Both the position numbers and the translations under genes were made by a program. A stretch of 64,000 bases of DNA from Arthrobacter sp. ATA002 (GTDB lineage Bacteria; Actinomycetota; Actinomycetes; Actinomycetales; Micrococcaceae), in assembly GCF_026898095.1 (NCBI RefSeq), contig NZ_CP114015.1:868001-932000 (forward strand). The letters are read 5' to 3'. Positions within the stretch are counted from its first letter, which is position 1; each line of letters opens with the position of its first letter. Of the stretch, positions 1 through 8,620 are shown one piece after another. The notes under the pieces were generated by a model. The model worked only from the letters and a program-made list of their open reading frames with translations. It had not been told where the DNA came from and did not search any database.

Positions 1-1
1 G

Positions 2-595
2 CTGGCCGCCGCCGCCAGCGCCCAGCTGCTGGGCGCCGCCGTCGTTATCGTGGGTGACCTCAACGGGGAGCGGCTGGCCCAGGCGCGCAGCTTTGGCTGC
101 GAAACGGTGGACGTGTCCAAGGGGGATCCCAGGGATCAGATCGAACAGCTCCTGGGCGTGCCCGAGGTGGACTGCGCAGTGGACGCCGTCGGCTTCGAAG
201 CGCGGGGACACGGGGACGGATCTGCGACGGAAGCACCCGCGACAGTGCTCAACTCCCTCATGGACATTACCGCGGCCGGCGGTGCGCTCGGCATCCCGGG
301 CCTGTACGTCACCGGTGATCCCGGCGGCATTGACGAGGCAGCCAAGGTGGGCTCGCTGTCCCTGAACCTCGGGGCGGGCTGGGCGAAGTCGCTCGCCTTC
401 ACCACCGGACAGTGTCCGGTCATGAAGTACAACCGGGACCTGATGATGGCCATCCTGCATGACAGGGTGCAGATCGCCAAGGCCGTGAACGCGACGACCA
501 TCAGCCTGGACCAGGCACCGGAGTCCTACCGCGAGTTCGATTCCGGGGTGGCCCGGAAGTACGTCATTGACCCGCACGGGATGGTGCGCGCGTAG
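2..595 (+). CDS. fdhA: Formaldehyde dehydrogenase, glutathione-independent type (5' partial)
   Basis: The frame is open from base 2, so the gene begins before the window; 197 C-terminal residues are visible. It is a zinc-type medium-chain alcohol dehydrogenase. The fragment opens inside the Rossmann fold (helix, then strand VVIVGDLN, whose Asp would bind the NAD ribose). It carries the long insert seen in Pseudomonas-type glutathione-independent formaldehyde dehydrogenases, including the stretches GALGIPGLYVTGDPG, LNLGAGWAKS and GQCPVMKYNR. These enzymes oxidise formaldehyde to formate with NAD and belong to C1 detoxification. The catalytic zinc site lies in the missing half. The gene is followed by a strong hairpin at 666-699 and then by amt on the same strand. 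The family call is firm; substrate is inferred. Confidence 0.78.
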   Translation: MAAAASAQLLGAAVVIVGDLNGERLAQARSFGCETVDVSKGDPRDQIEQLLGVPEVDCAVDAVGFEARGHGDGSATEAPATVLNSLMDITAAGGALGIPGLYVTGDPGGIDEAAKVGSLSLNLGAGWAKSLAFTTGQCPVMKYNRDLMMAILHDRVQIAKAVNATTISLDQAPESYREFDSGVARKYVIDPHGMVRA

Positions 596-900
596 GGGAG
601 GGCCGGCACGGCTGGACCGGGCCGGTTAATCAACTGAAGCACACGCTGGCCAACTGCAGCACAGCCCAAGGGCCGGAACCGTACGGTTTCGGCCCTTGGC
701 GTGCGCCCCGCGACGTGGTGTCTTCCGCTGCTTCCGGGCCGGGACGTACAGTCGAATGGCCGGGATTTCCCGCCGTATCCGGGCCCCGGCGGCCGTCCAT
801 CCACTCACCACTGCAGCGTTGGAAACGGGGATGTCATGTCCGCTCGCGTGCCTGCCGATTACCTTTCTCCCAAACAGTCCGCAACCTGCGGGGTTCGGCC
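596..900. other. Intergenic region between fdhA and amt
   Basis: 305 bases without a convincing gene. It holds a 15-bp-stem hairpin (666-699) that probably ends fdhA transcription. The half-site pair GAAAC-N6-GTCAT at 822-837, about 65 bases before the amt start, resembles part of a GlnR box (GTNAC-N6-GAAAC repeats), but the flanking half-sites are missing, so this is weak. No clear -10/-35 pair was recognised. Confidence 0.4.
666..699 (+). terminator. Hairpin, probable terminator of fdhA
   Basis: Arms CCAAGGGCCGGAACC and GGTTTCGGCCCTTGG pair over 15 bp with one G-T pair around a GTAC loop. There is no T-tract, as is common for actinobacterial terminators. Confidence 0.6.
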
Positions 901-2502
901 ATGAACGGGGCGGATACCGCCTGGGTTCTGGTCTGCGCCGGCCTGGTCCTGTTCATGACTCCGGGGCTGGCGCTCTTTTACGGCGGGATGGTTCCGGTCC
1001 GGAATGTCCTGACCATGATGATGCAGAACATCATTCCGCTGGGAATCATCACCGTCACGTGGGTGCTCGTGGGGTACACGCTGGCTTTCAGCAACAGGGG
1101 AAATTCACTGGTTGGCGAGTTTGATGCTTTTGCCCTGATTGGTGTCGACACCCCCCAGTTCCACACGGTGGCGGCGGGAGTGACCATTCCCGCGCTCGCC
1201 TTTGTCGCCTATCAGATGATGTTTGCCATCATTACCCCGGCGCTGCTGACCGGAGCCACCGCCGGCCGGCTCAAGTTCGCCGGCTGGACGGTGTTCCTTG
1301 CGGCCTGGTCCATCCTGGTTTATCCGCAGGTGGCCCGCTGGCTGTGGCATCCGAAGGGGTGGCTCGCGGAGCTGGGCGCGCAGGACTGGGCCGGTGGAAT
1401 GGTGGTGCACGCCTCCGCGGGAGGTGCAGCCATCGCGGTCCTGCTGGTGGTGGGGCGGCGCCACGGCTGGCCAAACCTGAAAACCTCGCCGAACAACCTG
1501 CCGCTCATGCTGGTGGGCACCGGCATCCTGTGGTTCGGCTGGTTCGGGTTCAACGCCGGAGACGGCCTGCAGGCCAATGACATTGCCGCACAGGCCCTGA
1601 TCAACACGCATATTGCCGGCGGCGCGGCGATGCTGACCTGGCTGCTGGTGGAACGGCTCAGCAGCGGACACTCCACGCTGGTGGGCGCCGCCTCGGGCGC
1701 CATCGCCGGGCTGGCGACCATTACCCCGTGCGCCGGGTTCGTCAGCACCGGAGCGGCCCTGCTGATTGGGTTGATCGCCGGCTGCGTATGCTGCTTCGCC
1801 GTGCGGCTCAAACATGTCTTCAAGTACGACGACGCCCTGGACGTCATTGCCGTCCACTTTGTCGGCGGGGTGCTCGGGTCGCTGCTGCTGGGGTTCTTCG
1901 CGGACAGCACCGTCAACGCGGTGGGCGAGGACGGCCTATTCACCGGCGGCGGGGGAGTGCTTCTCTGGCACCAGATCGTCGCAGTGGTCTGCGTGGTCCT
2001 GTTCTCCTTTGTCCTGAGCTGGATTATCGCGGTGGTGATCAGCCGCACCATGGGGCTGCGGGAGCCCGGCCCGGAGCAGGAGGACCTGGACCATGTCCAG
2101 CAGGGTGCCTCCGGCTACGCGCTCAGCGGCATCATTGCGCACCCGACGGCCAGCGGGCGGGCTGCGGAAGACGGTTTGTACTCCGACCGGAACACCGACA
2201 ACCGCGTTGGCCCGCCGCAGCTCCTGCTCAGCGCCGTGGTCAACACCAGCCGCGTTGACGGCCTGCGCGACGCGCTGCTGATGGCCGGGGCCCGGTCCCT
2301 GGAACTGGCCGACACCGCGGTCTACACCGGGACAGTCCGGACTGAGAACTTCCGCGGAGGGAAACGGAAGCTGGACTTCGATGACCGGCTCCGCGTGTTC
2401 GCCTCCGTTGACGCCGACCATGAGGAAGCCGTGACGGCGGTGCTTAAGCGCTTCGGCGCGGAGCCGGAATCCATTTACCGGCTGCCGGTCGCCTCGTCCT
2501 GA
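901..2502 (+). CDS. amt: Ammonium transporter with C-terminal P-II-like domain
   Basis: 533 residues; the frame is open further upstream, but Amt homology starts at ATG 901 (MNGADTAWVL). Residues 5-385 are an Amt/Rh channel: TM1 contains FMTPGLALFYGG, and the conduction histidines of the twin-His site are in GGMVVHASAG (H170) and DVIAVHFVGG (H319). The cytoplasmic tail GLREPG...GASGYAL (385-408) is the usual Amt C-terminus. Unlike a normal Amt of about 400-430 residues, the protein continues for 120 residues. Positions about 441-530 (LLLSAVVNTSRVDGLRDAL, then YTGTVRTENFRGGKRKLDF, then LRVFASVDADHEEAV) look like the beta-alpha-beta ferredoxin fold and T-loop region of a P-II signal protein. 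A tethered P-II would gate ammonium uptake directly. The P-II assignment rests on pattern, not a search. No glnK follows it. Confidence 0.85.
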   Translation: MNGADTAWVLVCAGLVLFMTPGLALFYGGMVPVRNVLTMMMQNIIPLGIITVTWVLVGYTLAFSNRGNSLVGEFDAFALIGVDTPQFHTVAAGVTIPALAFVAYQMMFAIITPALLTGATAGRLKFAGWTVFLAAWSILVYPQVARWLWHPKGWLAELGAQDWAGGMVVHASAGGAAIAVLLVVGRRHGWPNLKTSPNNLPLMLVGTGILWFGWFGFNAGDGLQANDIAAQALINTHIAGGAAMLTWLLVERLSSGHSTLVGAASGAIAGLATITPCAGFVSTGAALLIGLIAGCVCCFAVRLKHVFKYDDALDVIAVHFVGGVLGSLLLGFFADSTVNAVGEDGLFTGGGGVLLWHQIVAVVCVVLFSFVLSWIIAVVISRTMGLREPGPEQEDLDHVQQGASGYALSGIIAHPTASGRAAEDGLYSDRNTDNRVGPPQLLLSAVVNTSRVDGLRDALLMAGARSLELADTAVYTGTVRTENFRGGKRKLDFDDRLRVFASVDADHEEAVTAVLKRFGAEPESIYRLPVASS

Positions 2503-2520
2503 GCAAATCCGTCCGCCGCC

Positions 2521-3270
2521 TTATTTCAGGAACCAGTCCCGCTCCGGGTTGCCGACGGCCGGCACCGTCCGCACGGTGTCCGGCCGGGCCGCCCACCGGA
2601 CGCCGTTGGCGAGAACGCGCTGAATCTGCGGATGGTGGTACACCGGATACTCCTGGTCGCCGGGGCTGAAGTAGAAAATCCTGCCCAAACCGCGCGAGAA
2701 GGTCACTCCGGAACGGAAGACTTCGCCGCCCTCGAAGGAGCTGATGAAGATCAGGTCATCCGGTTCCGGGATGTCGAACAGCTCACCGTACATTTCCTGC
2801 TGCGGAATGACGATGGGACTTTCGACCCCCGCGGCGATTGGATGGGACGGCTTGACCGTCCACACCAGTTCCCGTTCGCCGTCGTTGCGCCACTGCAGGG
2901 AGCAGCTGGTGCCCAGCAGCTTGGTGAAGATCTTGGCGAAGTGCCCCGAATGCAGGACGAGCAGTCCCATGCCGCCCAGGACATGCCGGTGCACACGTTC
3001 CACCACGGCATCGCTGACGTCGGCGTGGGCCCGGTGCCCCCACCACAGCAGGACGTCGGTCTCGGCCAGCCGCTCCTCCGAGAGCCCGTGCTCGGCGTCG
3101 GCGAGGACAGCCGTGCCAATCTCCGCCGCCGGAAAAAACCCGGCGAGCCCGTCCCGGATTGCCCCGTGGATCCCGTGCGGATACATCTGCGCCATGGCCG
3201 GCGGCTCATTCTGTTCCTCGTGGACGCCCTCGTTCCACACGAGAATCCGGAGCTTGTCATCGAACGTCAT
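2521..3270 (-). CDS. ThuA domain protein
   Basis: 249 residues, ThuA-like class I glutamine-amidotransferase-like fold (trehalose utilisation family). Visible landmarks are ILVWNEGVHE near the N-terminus, the DVLLWWGHRAH segment, LLVLHSGHFAKIF (about 100-115), and the closing GLGRIFYFSPGDQEYPVYHHP. The nucleophile Cys of active amidotransferases is absent at the usual elbow, as in other ThuA proteins. Its start codon overlaps the TAA stop of the upstream oxidoreductase gene (TAATG), so the two are translationally coupled. Such pairs act in sugar or polyol catabolism; the actual substrate cannot be told. Confidence 0.85.
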   Translation of the reverse strand: MTFDDKLRILVWNEGVHEEQNEPPAMAQMYPHGIHGAIRDGLAGFFPAAEIGTAVLADAEHGLSEERLAETDVLLWWGHRAHADVSDAVVERVHRHVLGGMGLLVLHSGHFAKIFTKLLGTSCSLQWRNDGERELVWTVKPSHPIAAGVESPIVIPQQEMYGELFDIPEPDDLIFISSFEGGEVFRSGVTFSRGLGRIFYFSPGDQEYPVYHHPQIQRVLANGVRWAARPDTVRTVPAVGNPERDWFLK

Positions 3271-4370
3271 TACAGCACCACCTCGCGGTATTCGGCGGCT
3301 GACCGGTAACAGGCATCAATTACCCGGGCCCGGGTCAGCGCAAGTGAACCATCGTGTTGCCCCCATACTGCCGCACCGGCACGGATCGTGCCGACAAAGC
3401 TGTCGACGACGCCCTGATGGGCCAGGCCCGGTGACGCCGCCGGGACATAGTCGGCGTTCACGCCGTCCTTGTCGGTGAAGACCCTGAGATCGCCCACCGG
3501 GGTGTTCGATGCTCCGACGGAACGCAGCTCCGCGCCGCCGTCGGTACCGTAAACGGTGAAGTCCATCAGATCTTCGGTTTCGCGGTAACTTGCCCAGCCG
3601 GCCTCGAGCACCAGCGTGCCTCCTCCTTCAAGGCGGATGAACGCGGAGGCGAAGTCCTCGACGTCGAAGGCCAAACTGGTGTCCATGGCGGTGTACCGGG
3701 CGTTTCCGCCCCGGCCCCGCGGACCCAGTTCGGAATGGACGGAGGCCGAGACTGACAGGACCTTCGGCTCTCCCAGCAGGTGGAGGGCGTAGTCCAGCAC
3801 GTGTACGCCGATATCAGCCAGCGGCCCGCCGCCGGCCAGGTCCCTGCTGGTGAACCAGCTGCCCAGCATGGGAATCCCCTCCCGGCGCAGCCAGGAGGCC
3901 TTCGCATAGTAGGGCCGGCCCAGGTCCCCCGCTTCGATAACCCGCTTCAGCGTCTGGATGTCGCCGCGCAGCCGGTGGTTGAAAGCCACGTCAAGGACCC
4001 GGCCCGCCCGGCGGGCGGCATCGACCATCTGCTGGCCTTCGGTGCCGTTGCGGGCAATCGGTTTTTCGCTGAGCACGTGCAGGCCGCGGTTGAGGGCGGC
4101 GACGGCGATCGGGGCATGGAGGAAAGTGGGAACCGCCACGCTGACGGCGTCGAGGTCTTCCAGCTCAAGCAGCTCTTCCCAGCCGGCGAAGCAATCCCGG
4201 ATTCCATACCGGCCCTGCAGCTCGGCCAGGAGGCCGGCTTCCATGCCGGCCAGGGCCACGACCTCCACCCCGTCAATGTTCCGGTACGCCTCAATGTGCT
4301 GTTGTCCGGCCCAGCCGATTCCGATAACTCCAACCCGGAGGACCTGCCGGTCAGTGTGCTGCTCATTCAC
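3270..4370 (-). CDS. Gfo/Idh/MocA family oxidoreductase
   Basis: 366 residues, normal length for the family. The N-terminus has the NAD(P)-binding Rossmann motif VIGIGWAGQQH (about 15-25), followed by the family signature SEKPIARN near residue 100, whose Lys is the usual catalytic residue. The C-terminal alpha/beta domain has DIGVHVLDYALHLLG with the conserved His. It is first in a two-gene operon with the ThuA gene. These dehydrogenases oxidise or reduce sugars, inositols or disaccharide derivatives; ThuA partners suggest a 3-keto-glycoside route, which is inference. Confidence 0.88.
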   Translation of the reverse strand: MNEQHTDRQVLRVGVIGIGWAGQQHIEAYRNIDGVEVVALAGMEAGLLAELQGRYGIRDCFAGWEELLELEDLDAVSVAVPTFLHAPIAVAALNRGLHVLSEKPIARNGTEGQQMVDAARRAGRVLDVAFNHRLRGDIQTLKRVIEAGDLGRPYYAKASWLRREGIPMLGSWFTSRDLAGGGPLADIGVHVLDYALHLLGEPKVLSVSASVHSELGPRGRGGNARYTAMDTSLAFDVEDFASAFIRLEGGGTLVLEAGWASYRETEDLMDFTVYGTDGGAELRSVGASNTPVGDLRVFTDKDGVNADYVPAASPGLAHQGVVDSFVGTIRAGAAVWGQHDGSLALTRARVIDACYRSAAEYREVVL

Positions 4371-4460
4371 AGTAAAAGTTTCCTTTGCCGCTTGCCTCGA
4401 TGTGCTGCCGAGACTAACGGAAACGTGAGGGGAACACTACGACGCCGCCCCCGGCGGCCC

Positions 4461-5489
4461 TTAGCGGCGCCGGTGGTCCTCGGGGGACAGGCGCGGCCCG
4501 TAGGACTGCTTGCGGAAACCGCTCATGACCAGCAGACGGACCACGCGCTGGCGGTGGCCGAGCCACGGTTGCAGCAGGGCCAGCATGCCGGCGTCGTCGG
4601 TCCGGCGTCCGGTGAGCGCCTCGCCAACGAACGCGGCCAAATGGTAGTCGCCCACGGACACCGAGTCCGGGGCGCCGTGAGTGCGCTGGGTAATCTCGGC
4701 GGCACTCCACGGGCCGATCCCGGGGACTGAGCACAGCCGGGCGGTCAGGTCAGCGCCCAACGGAACCGCGGCGAGCCGCTCCAGCCCCGTGGCGACGGCG
4801 CAGGCCCGCAGGATGGTGCCGGAACGGTGCGCGTCCACGCCTGCGCGGTGCCACTCCCAGCTCGGGATCCGCCGCCACTGGGCTGCGGTGGGCGGAACCT
4901 TCAGTCCGGCGGGAGCAGGGCCGGGCGCATCCGTCCCGTACTTGGTGACCAGGTAGCGCCAGGAGTAATACGCCTCCATGGCCGTCACCTTCTGCTCCAG
5001 AACGACAGGGACAATGCTGTCCAGCATCCTGCCGGTGCTGGGCAGGCGCAGCCCGGGGTTGCGGCGGCGCACTTCAGCCAAAGCCGGGGGCAGGGTGGCG
5101 GTGAAACCGGGATCGTCGAATCCGGTCCAGTCATCGCCCTCACCAAGCAGGGCGGGGACCCGGGCCAGGGCACAGTCAGCGCCCGGGCCCCAGGCCCGGG
5201 CCAGGATCCGGGCGCCCGGGACTGGCGCGGGCTGCTCGGAAAGGGCGAGGGAGGCGTTGCCCTCCGGTGTGGAGAAAGCGAGCCATACGACGCCGGGGCC
5301 GCGGCGCACGGACGGGTCCTTGGCACCGTGGGCCAGAATTCCCAGCGAACCGGCCAGTGAAAACGGGCGCCCGGATTCCCAGAGCAGGGACCGGAAACCT
5401 GACGCGGCGGACACCCCAGCGGCGGTGTTTCCGGAGGTACCAGTGTTTCCTGAGATACCCGGGGAGGAGACCGGCACGGACATCGACAT
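4461..5489 (-). CDS. HhH-GPD DNA glycosylase, AlkA/3-methyladenine type
   Basis: 342 residues from ATG 5489; a second ATG at 5483 has better spacing to GGAAG and may be the true start. The C-terminal half carries the helix-hairpin-helix LCSVPGIGPWSAAEITQRT followed by VGDYHL, whose Asp is the catalytic residue of this glycosylase superfamily. The upstream segment MLDSIVPVVLEQKVTAMEA matches the helix that precedes the HhH in AlkA-like enzymes. The N-terminal 130 residues are less conserved. These enzymes excise alkylated purines from DNA. It is divergent from cbs across a 122-base gap. No Cys cluster for an iron-sulphur centre is seen, which argues against MutY or Nth. Confidence 0.8.
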   Translation of the reverse strand: MSMSVPVSSPGISGNTGTSGNTAAGVSAASGFRSLLWESGRPFSLAGSLGILAHGAKDPSVRRGPGVVWLAFSTPEGNASLALSEQPAPVPGARILARAWGPGADCALARVPALLGEGDDWTGFDDPGFTATLPPALAEVRRRNPGLRLPSTGRMLDSIVPVVLEQKVTAMEAYYSWRYLVTKYGTDAPGPAPAGLKVPPTAAQWRRIPSWEWHRAGVDAHRSGTILRACAVATGLERLAAVPLGADLTARLCSVPGIGPWSAAEITQRTHGAPDSVSVGDYHLAAFVGEALTGRRTDDAGMLALLQPWLGHRQRVVRLLVMSGFRKQSYGPRLSPEDHRRR

Positions 5490-5611
5490 GCTTCCATCGT
5501 CGCACGCACCGCCGACGCTCCCGGGAAGGGGGAAACCGGCTGCGCGGCTTTTGCTACGCCGGGTTCCGGGGAAAGCTGGACGGCGCGGGCCGAACAAGTA
5601 ACGTGTTGCAC

Positions 5612-6991
5612 ATGAAGTTTGCAGAGACTGTCCTGGACCTGATCGGCAAGACCCCGCTGGTGAAGCTGAACAACGTCACCGACGGCCTCGCGGCCACCGT
5701 GCTGGTGAAGCTGGAGTACCTGAATCCGGGGGGATCGATCAAGGACCGGATTGCGGTTCGGATGGTCGAGGCGGCCGAACGCGAGGGCAAATTGAAGCCC
5801 GGCGGCACCATCATCGAACCCACCAGCGGCAACACCGGCGTCGGCCTCGCCCTCGTAGCCCAGCAAAAGGGCTACCGGTGCATCTTCGTCACCCCGGACA
5901 AGGTGGGCGTGGAGAAGCGCGACGTGCTGCGCGCCTACGGGGCGGAAGTAGTGGTCACGCCCACCGCCGTCGCGCCCGAATCTCCGGACTCCTACTACGG
6001 GGTCTCCGACCGCCTGGTCCGTGAAATTCCGGGCGCCTACAAGCCGGACCAGTTCTCCAACCCCGCCGCCCCGGCCAGCCACTACGAAACCACGGGACCG
6101 GAGGTCTGGCAGGACACCGACGGCCGCGTGACCCACTTCGTGGCCTGCGCCGGCACCGGCGGCACGATCACCGGAGCGGGCCGGTACCTGAAGGAAGTCT
6201 CGGCCGGCCGCCAGCCGGGACCGGTCCGCATCATTGCCGCCGATCCGGAGGGATCGGTCTACTCCGGCGGCACCGGACGCCCCTACTTCGTGGAGGGCGT
6301 CGGCGAGGACATGTGGCCGGACAACTACGACCCCTCCGTTCCGGACGAGGTCATTGCCGTCGACGACGCCGAATCGTTCGCGATGACGCGCCGGCTGGCC
6401 CGCGAGGAGGGCCTGCTGGTCGGCGGCTCCTCCGGCATGGCCGTGGTGGCAGCGCTCCGGGCGGCCCGCGACCTGGGGCCCGACGACGTCGTCGTGGTCC
6501 TGCTCCCGGACAGCGGACGCGGGTACATGGGCAAGATCTTCAACGACGAGTGGATGCGTTCCTACGGCTTCCTGCAGGGGCCGGAACAGGAAGCCGCCGT
6601 GCGCGACGTCCTGGCCACCAAGGACGGCTCGCTGCCGGCCCTGGTGCACACCCATCCCAACGAGACAGTCCTGGACGCCATCGGCATCCTCAACGAATAC
6701 GGCGTCTCCTGCATCCCCGTGCTGTCCCAGGAACCGCCGGTGCGGATCGGCGAGGTCCTCGGCTCCGTGGACGAGCGCTCGCTGACGGAGAAGCTGTTCC
6801 GCGGGGAAGCCAAGCCCACTGACAGCATCAGCAAGCACATGGGGCCCCAGCCGGCCATGGTCGGTGCCGGGGACTCGGTGGCGGCGGCGAAGGAGAAACT
6901 GCAGGAGAACGACGCCGTCATGGTCACCTCCGGAGGAGCTCCCGTGGGAATACTTACCCGCCATGACCTGCTGTCCTACATGAGCATCTAG
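5612..6991 (+). CDS. cbs: Cystathionine beta-synthase
   Basis: 459 residues. The ATG at 5612 is chosen because the PLP-enzyme N-terminus (FAETVLDLIGKTPLVKLN) starts there. The fold-type II PLP lysine is in NPGGSIKDRIA (K44), TSGNTGVGLA binds cofactor and substrate, and GTGGTITGAGRYLK binds the PLP phosphate. Residues from about 335 to the end form a tandem pair of CBS domains (LVHTHPNETVLDAIGIL, then MVGAGDSVAAAKEKL), the regulatory module that separates this enzyme from plain cysteine synthase. It condenses serine with homocysteine to cystathionine. metB follows after 26 bases with a good AAGGAG site, so they form one operon for homocysteine-cysteine interconversion. Confidence 0.93.
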   Translation: MKFAETVLDLIGKTPLVKLNNVTDGLAATVLVKLEYLNPGGSIKDRIAVRMVEAAEREGKLKPGGTIIEPTSGNTGVGLALVAQQKGYRCIFVTPDKVGVEKRDVLRAYGAEVVVTPTAVAPESPDSYYGVSDRLVREIPGAYKPDQFSNPAAPASHYETTGPEVWQDTDGRVTHFVACAGTGGTITGAGRYLKEVSAGRQPGPVRIIAADPEGSVYSGGTGRPYFVEGVGEDMWPDNYDPSVPDEVIAVDDAESFAMTRRLAREEGLLVGGSSGMAVVAALRAARDLGPDDVVVVLLPDSGRGYMGKIFNDEWMRSYGFLQGPEQEAAVRDVLATKDGSLPALVHTHPNETVLDAIGILNEYGVSCIPVLSQEPPVRIGEVLGSVDERSLTEKLFRGEAKPTDSISKHMGPQPAMVGAGDSVAAAKEKLQENDAVMVTSGGAPVGILTRHDLLSYMSI

Positions 6992-7017
6992 CCGCCACCT
7001 GAAGCTAAGGAGCAACC

Positions 7018-8166
7018 ATGACTGAAGGTTTTAACACCAGTGCCATCCACGCCGGCCAGGCCCCGGATCCGTCCACTGGCGCGGTCATTCCGCCGCTGTA
7101 CCAAAGCACCACCTATGCACAGGACGGCATCGGAAACCTGCGCAACGGCTATGAGTACGGCCGCGGCACCAATCCCACCCGGGATGCGCTGCAGGTCCAG
7201 CTGGGTGCGCTTGAAGGCGGCGCCCACGCGTACTCCTTCAGCTCAGGGCTCGCCGCCGAGGACGCGCTGATCCGCGCCCTGCTGGCCCCCGGCGACCACA
7301 TCGTGCTGGGCAATGACGCGTACGGCGGCACCTACCGGCTCATCAACAAGGTGCTTTCCGGCTGGGGCATCACCAACGCCGCGGTGGACATGTCCGACGT
7401 CGGCGCCCTCACCCGCGCGATTGCGGCCGGCAATACCAAAATGGTGTGGCTGGAAACGCCGTCCAACCCGATGATGAAAATTTCCGACATTGCCGCCGTG
7501 GCGCAGGCCGCGCACGACGCGGGGGCCTGGCTGGTGGTGGACAACACCTTCGCCTCGCCGTATCTGCAGCAGCCGCTGGCCCTGGGCGCGGACATCGTGG
7601 TGCACTCCACCACCAAGTACATCGGCGGGCACTCCGACGCGGTGGGCGGCGCGGTGATCCTGAACGACGACGCCGCGGCCGAGAAGATCGGCTTCATCCA
7701 GTTCGCCGTCGGCGCGGTTTCGGCGCCGATGGAAGCCTGGCTGACCACCCGCGGGCTCAAGACCCTGGGGGTGCGGATGGACCGGCATTCCTCCAACGCC
7801 ATGGCCGTGGCCCGATGGCTGCAGGACCAGCCGGCCGTGGAAAACGTGCTGTATCCGGGTCTGGAAGATCACCCCGGGCATGACCTGGCCAAGGCGCAGA
7901 TGAAGGACTTCGGCGGGATGGTCTCCGTGTCCTTCAGGGGCGGGGAGACCGCGGCCCGGACGGTGGCGGAATCCACCCGCGTGTTCACCCTGGCCGAGTC
8001 CCTGGGCGGAGTGGAGTCCCTGATGAACTACCCGTCCGAGATGACGCACGCCTCCGTCAAGGGCACCGAACTGGCGGTGCCGGAGAACCTGCTGCGGCTC
8101 TCCGTAGGCATCGAGGATCTCGAGGACCTGATCGCGGACCTGGACCAGGCACTGGCCCGGCTGTAA
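7018..8166 (+). CDS. metB: Cystathionine gamma-synthase / gamma-lyase
   Basis: 382 residues, complete Cys/Met-metabolism PLP enzyme. Key residues are the cofactor-binding YEYGRGTNPTRDAL (about 46-58), SFSSGLAA, the Asp in VVDNTFASP, and the Schiff-base Lys in HSTTKYIGGHSD (K200). The terminal Arg region NLLRLSVGIEDLEDL is present. Sequence alone does not separate gamma-synthase (cystathionine from O-acylhomoserine) from gamma-lyase (cystathionine to cysteine). Placement directly behind cbs favours reverse transsulfuration, while the closest actinobacterial relatives are usually named MetB. The ribosome site AAGGAG lies 6 bases before the ATG. Confidence 0.9.
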   Translation: MTEGFNTSAIHAGQAPDPSTGAVIPPLYQSTTYAQDGIGNLRNGYEYGRGTNPTRDALQVQLGALEGGAHAYSFSSGLAAEDALIRALLAPGDHIVLGNDAYGGTYRLINKVLSGWGITNAAVDMSDVGALTRAIAAGNTKMVWLETPSNPMMKISDIAAVAQAAHDAGAWLVVDNTFASPYLQQPLALGADIVVHSTTKYIGGHSDAVGGAVILNDDAAAEKIGFIQFAVGAVSAPMEAWLTTRGLKTLGVRMDRHSSNAMAVARWLQDQPAVENVLYPGLEDHPGHDLAKAQMKDFGGMVSVSFRGGETAARTVAESTRVFTLAESLGGVESLMNYPSEMTHASVKGTELAVPENLLRLSVGIEDLEDLIADLDQALARL

Positions 8167-8186
8167 GCGGGAACCGGATCCGGGGA

Positions 8187-8620
8187 CTACCGCCGGCGCA
8201 GGAAGCGCCGGCGGGCCCTCGATCCCGCTCCTGGAAGAAGCGGCTGCTCTGCGGAAGCCACAGCAGCAGGACACAGACCAGCAGCACAGCGCCGACCGCA
8301 ATCAGGGCCGGGCCGCGGAAGAGCAACGGTATCCCCACGATCATTCCCACCGTGGTGAGGGACTCCCGTGCGCTGCGTTTCCCGGCCCGCAGCCGGAGCA
8401 CGCAAAATCCGATCACTGCCGCCACGCCCAGGACCAGGACCCCCAGGGCCGTCAGGGCGGCACCGTCACGGTGCTGGGTGCCGGCCGAAACGATGAACGA
8501 GGCCCCGGCCACCGCCACCATGGCGGCTGCGGCGAGCCAGGCGGCCGCGGCGCCGCGGATAATTCCGGGCAGCGGTGCGCGCGGCTGCGGCCCGGGCCCG
8601 CGGGATGCCGGCCGGATCAC
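8187..8620 (-). CDS. Small multi-pass membrane protein (frame broken near 8215)
   Basis: The start is GTG 8620 in a GTGA overlap with the stop of the amidohydrolase gene, so it is the second gene of that operon. About 144 residues are expected, with four hydrophobic segments (AAAAWLAAAAMVAVAGASFIV, TALGVLVLGVAAVIGFCVL, IVGIPLLFRGPALIAVG, VLLVCVLLLWL) and a basic tail. In the starting frame no stop comes until inside metB; adding one base in the GGGCCC run near 8215 restores an ending of ARRRFLRRR and TAG at 8187. This is read as an assembly indel. Function unknown. Confidence 0.6.

Noticed and set aside
3780..4730. Plus-strand frames opposite the oxidoreductase and glycosylase genes
   Set aside because: No start signals or domains; they are antisense shadows of two well-recognised genes.
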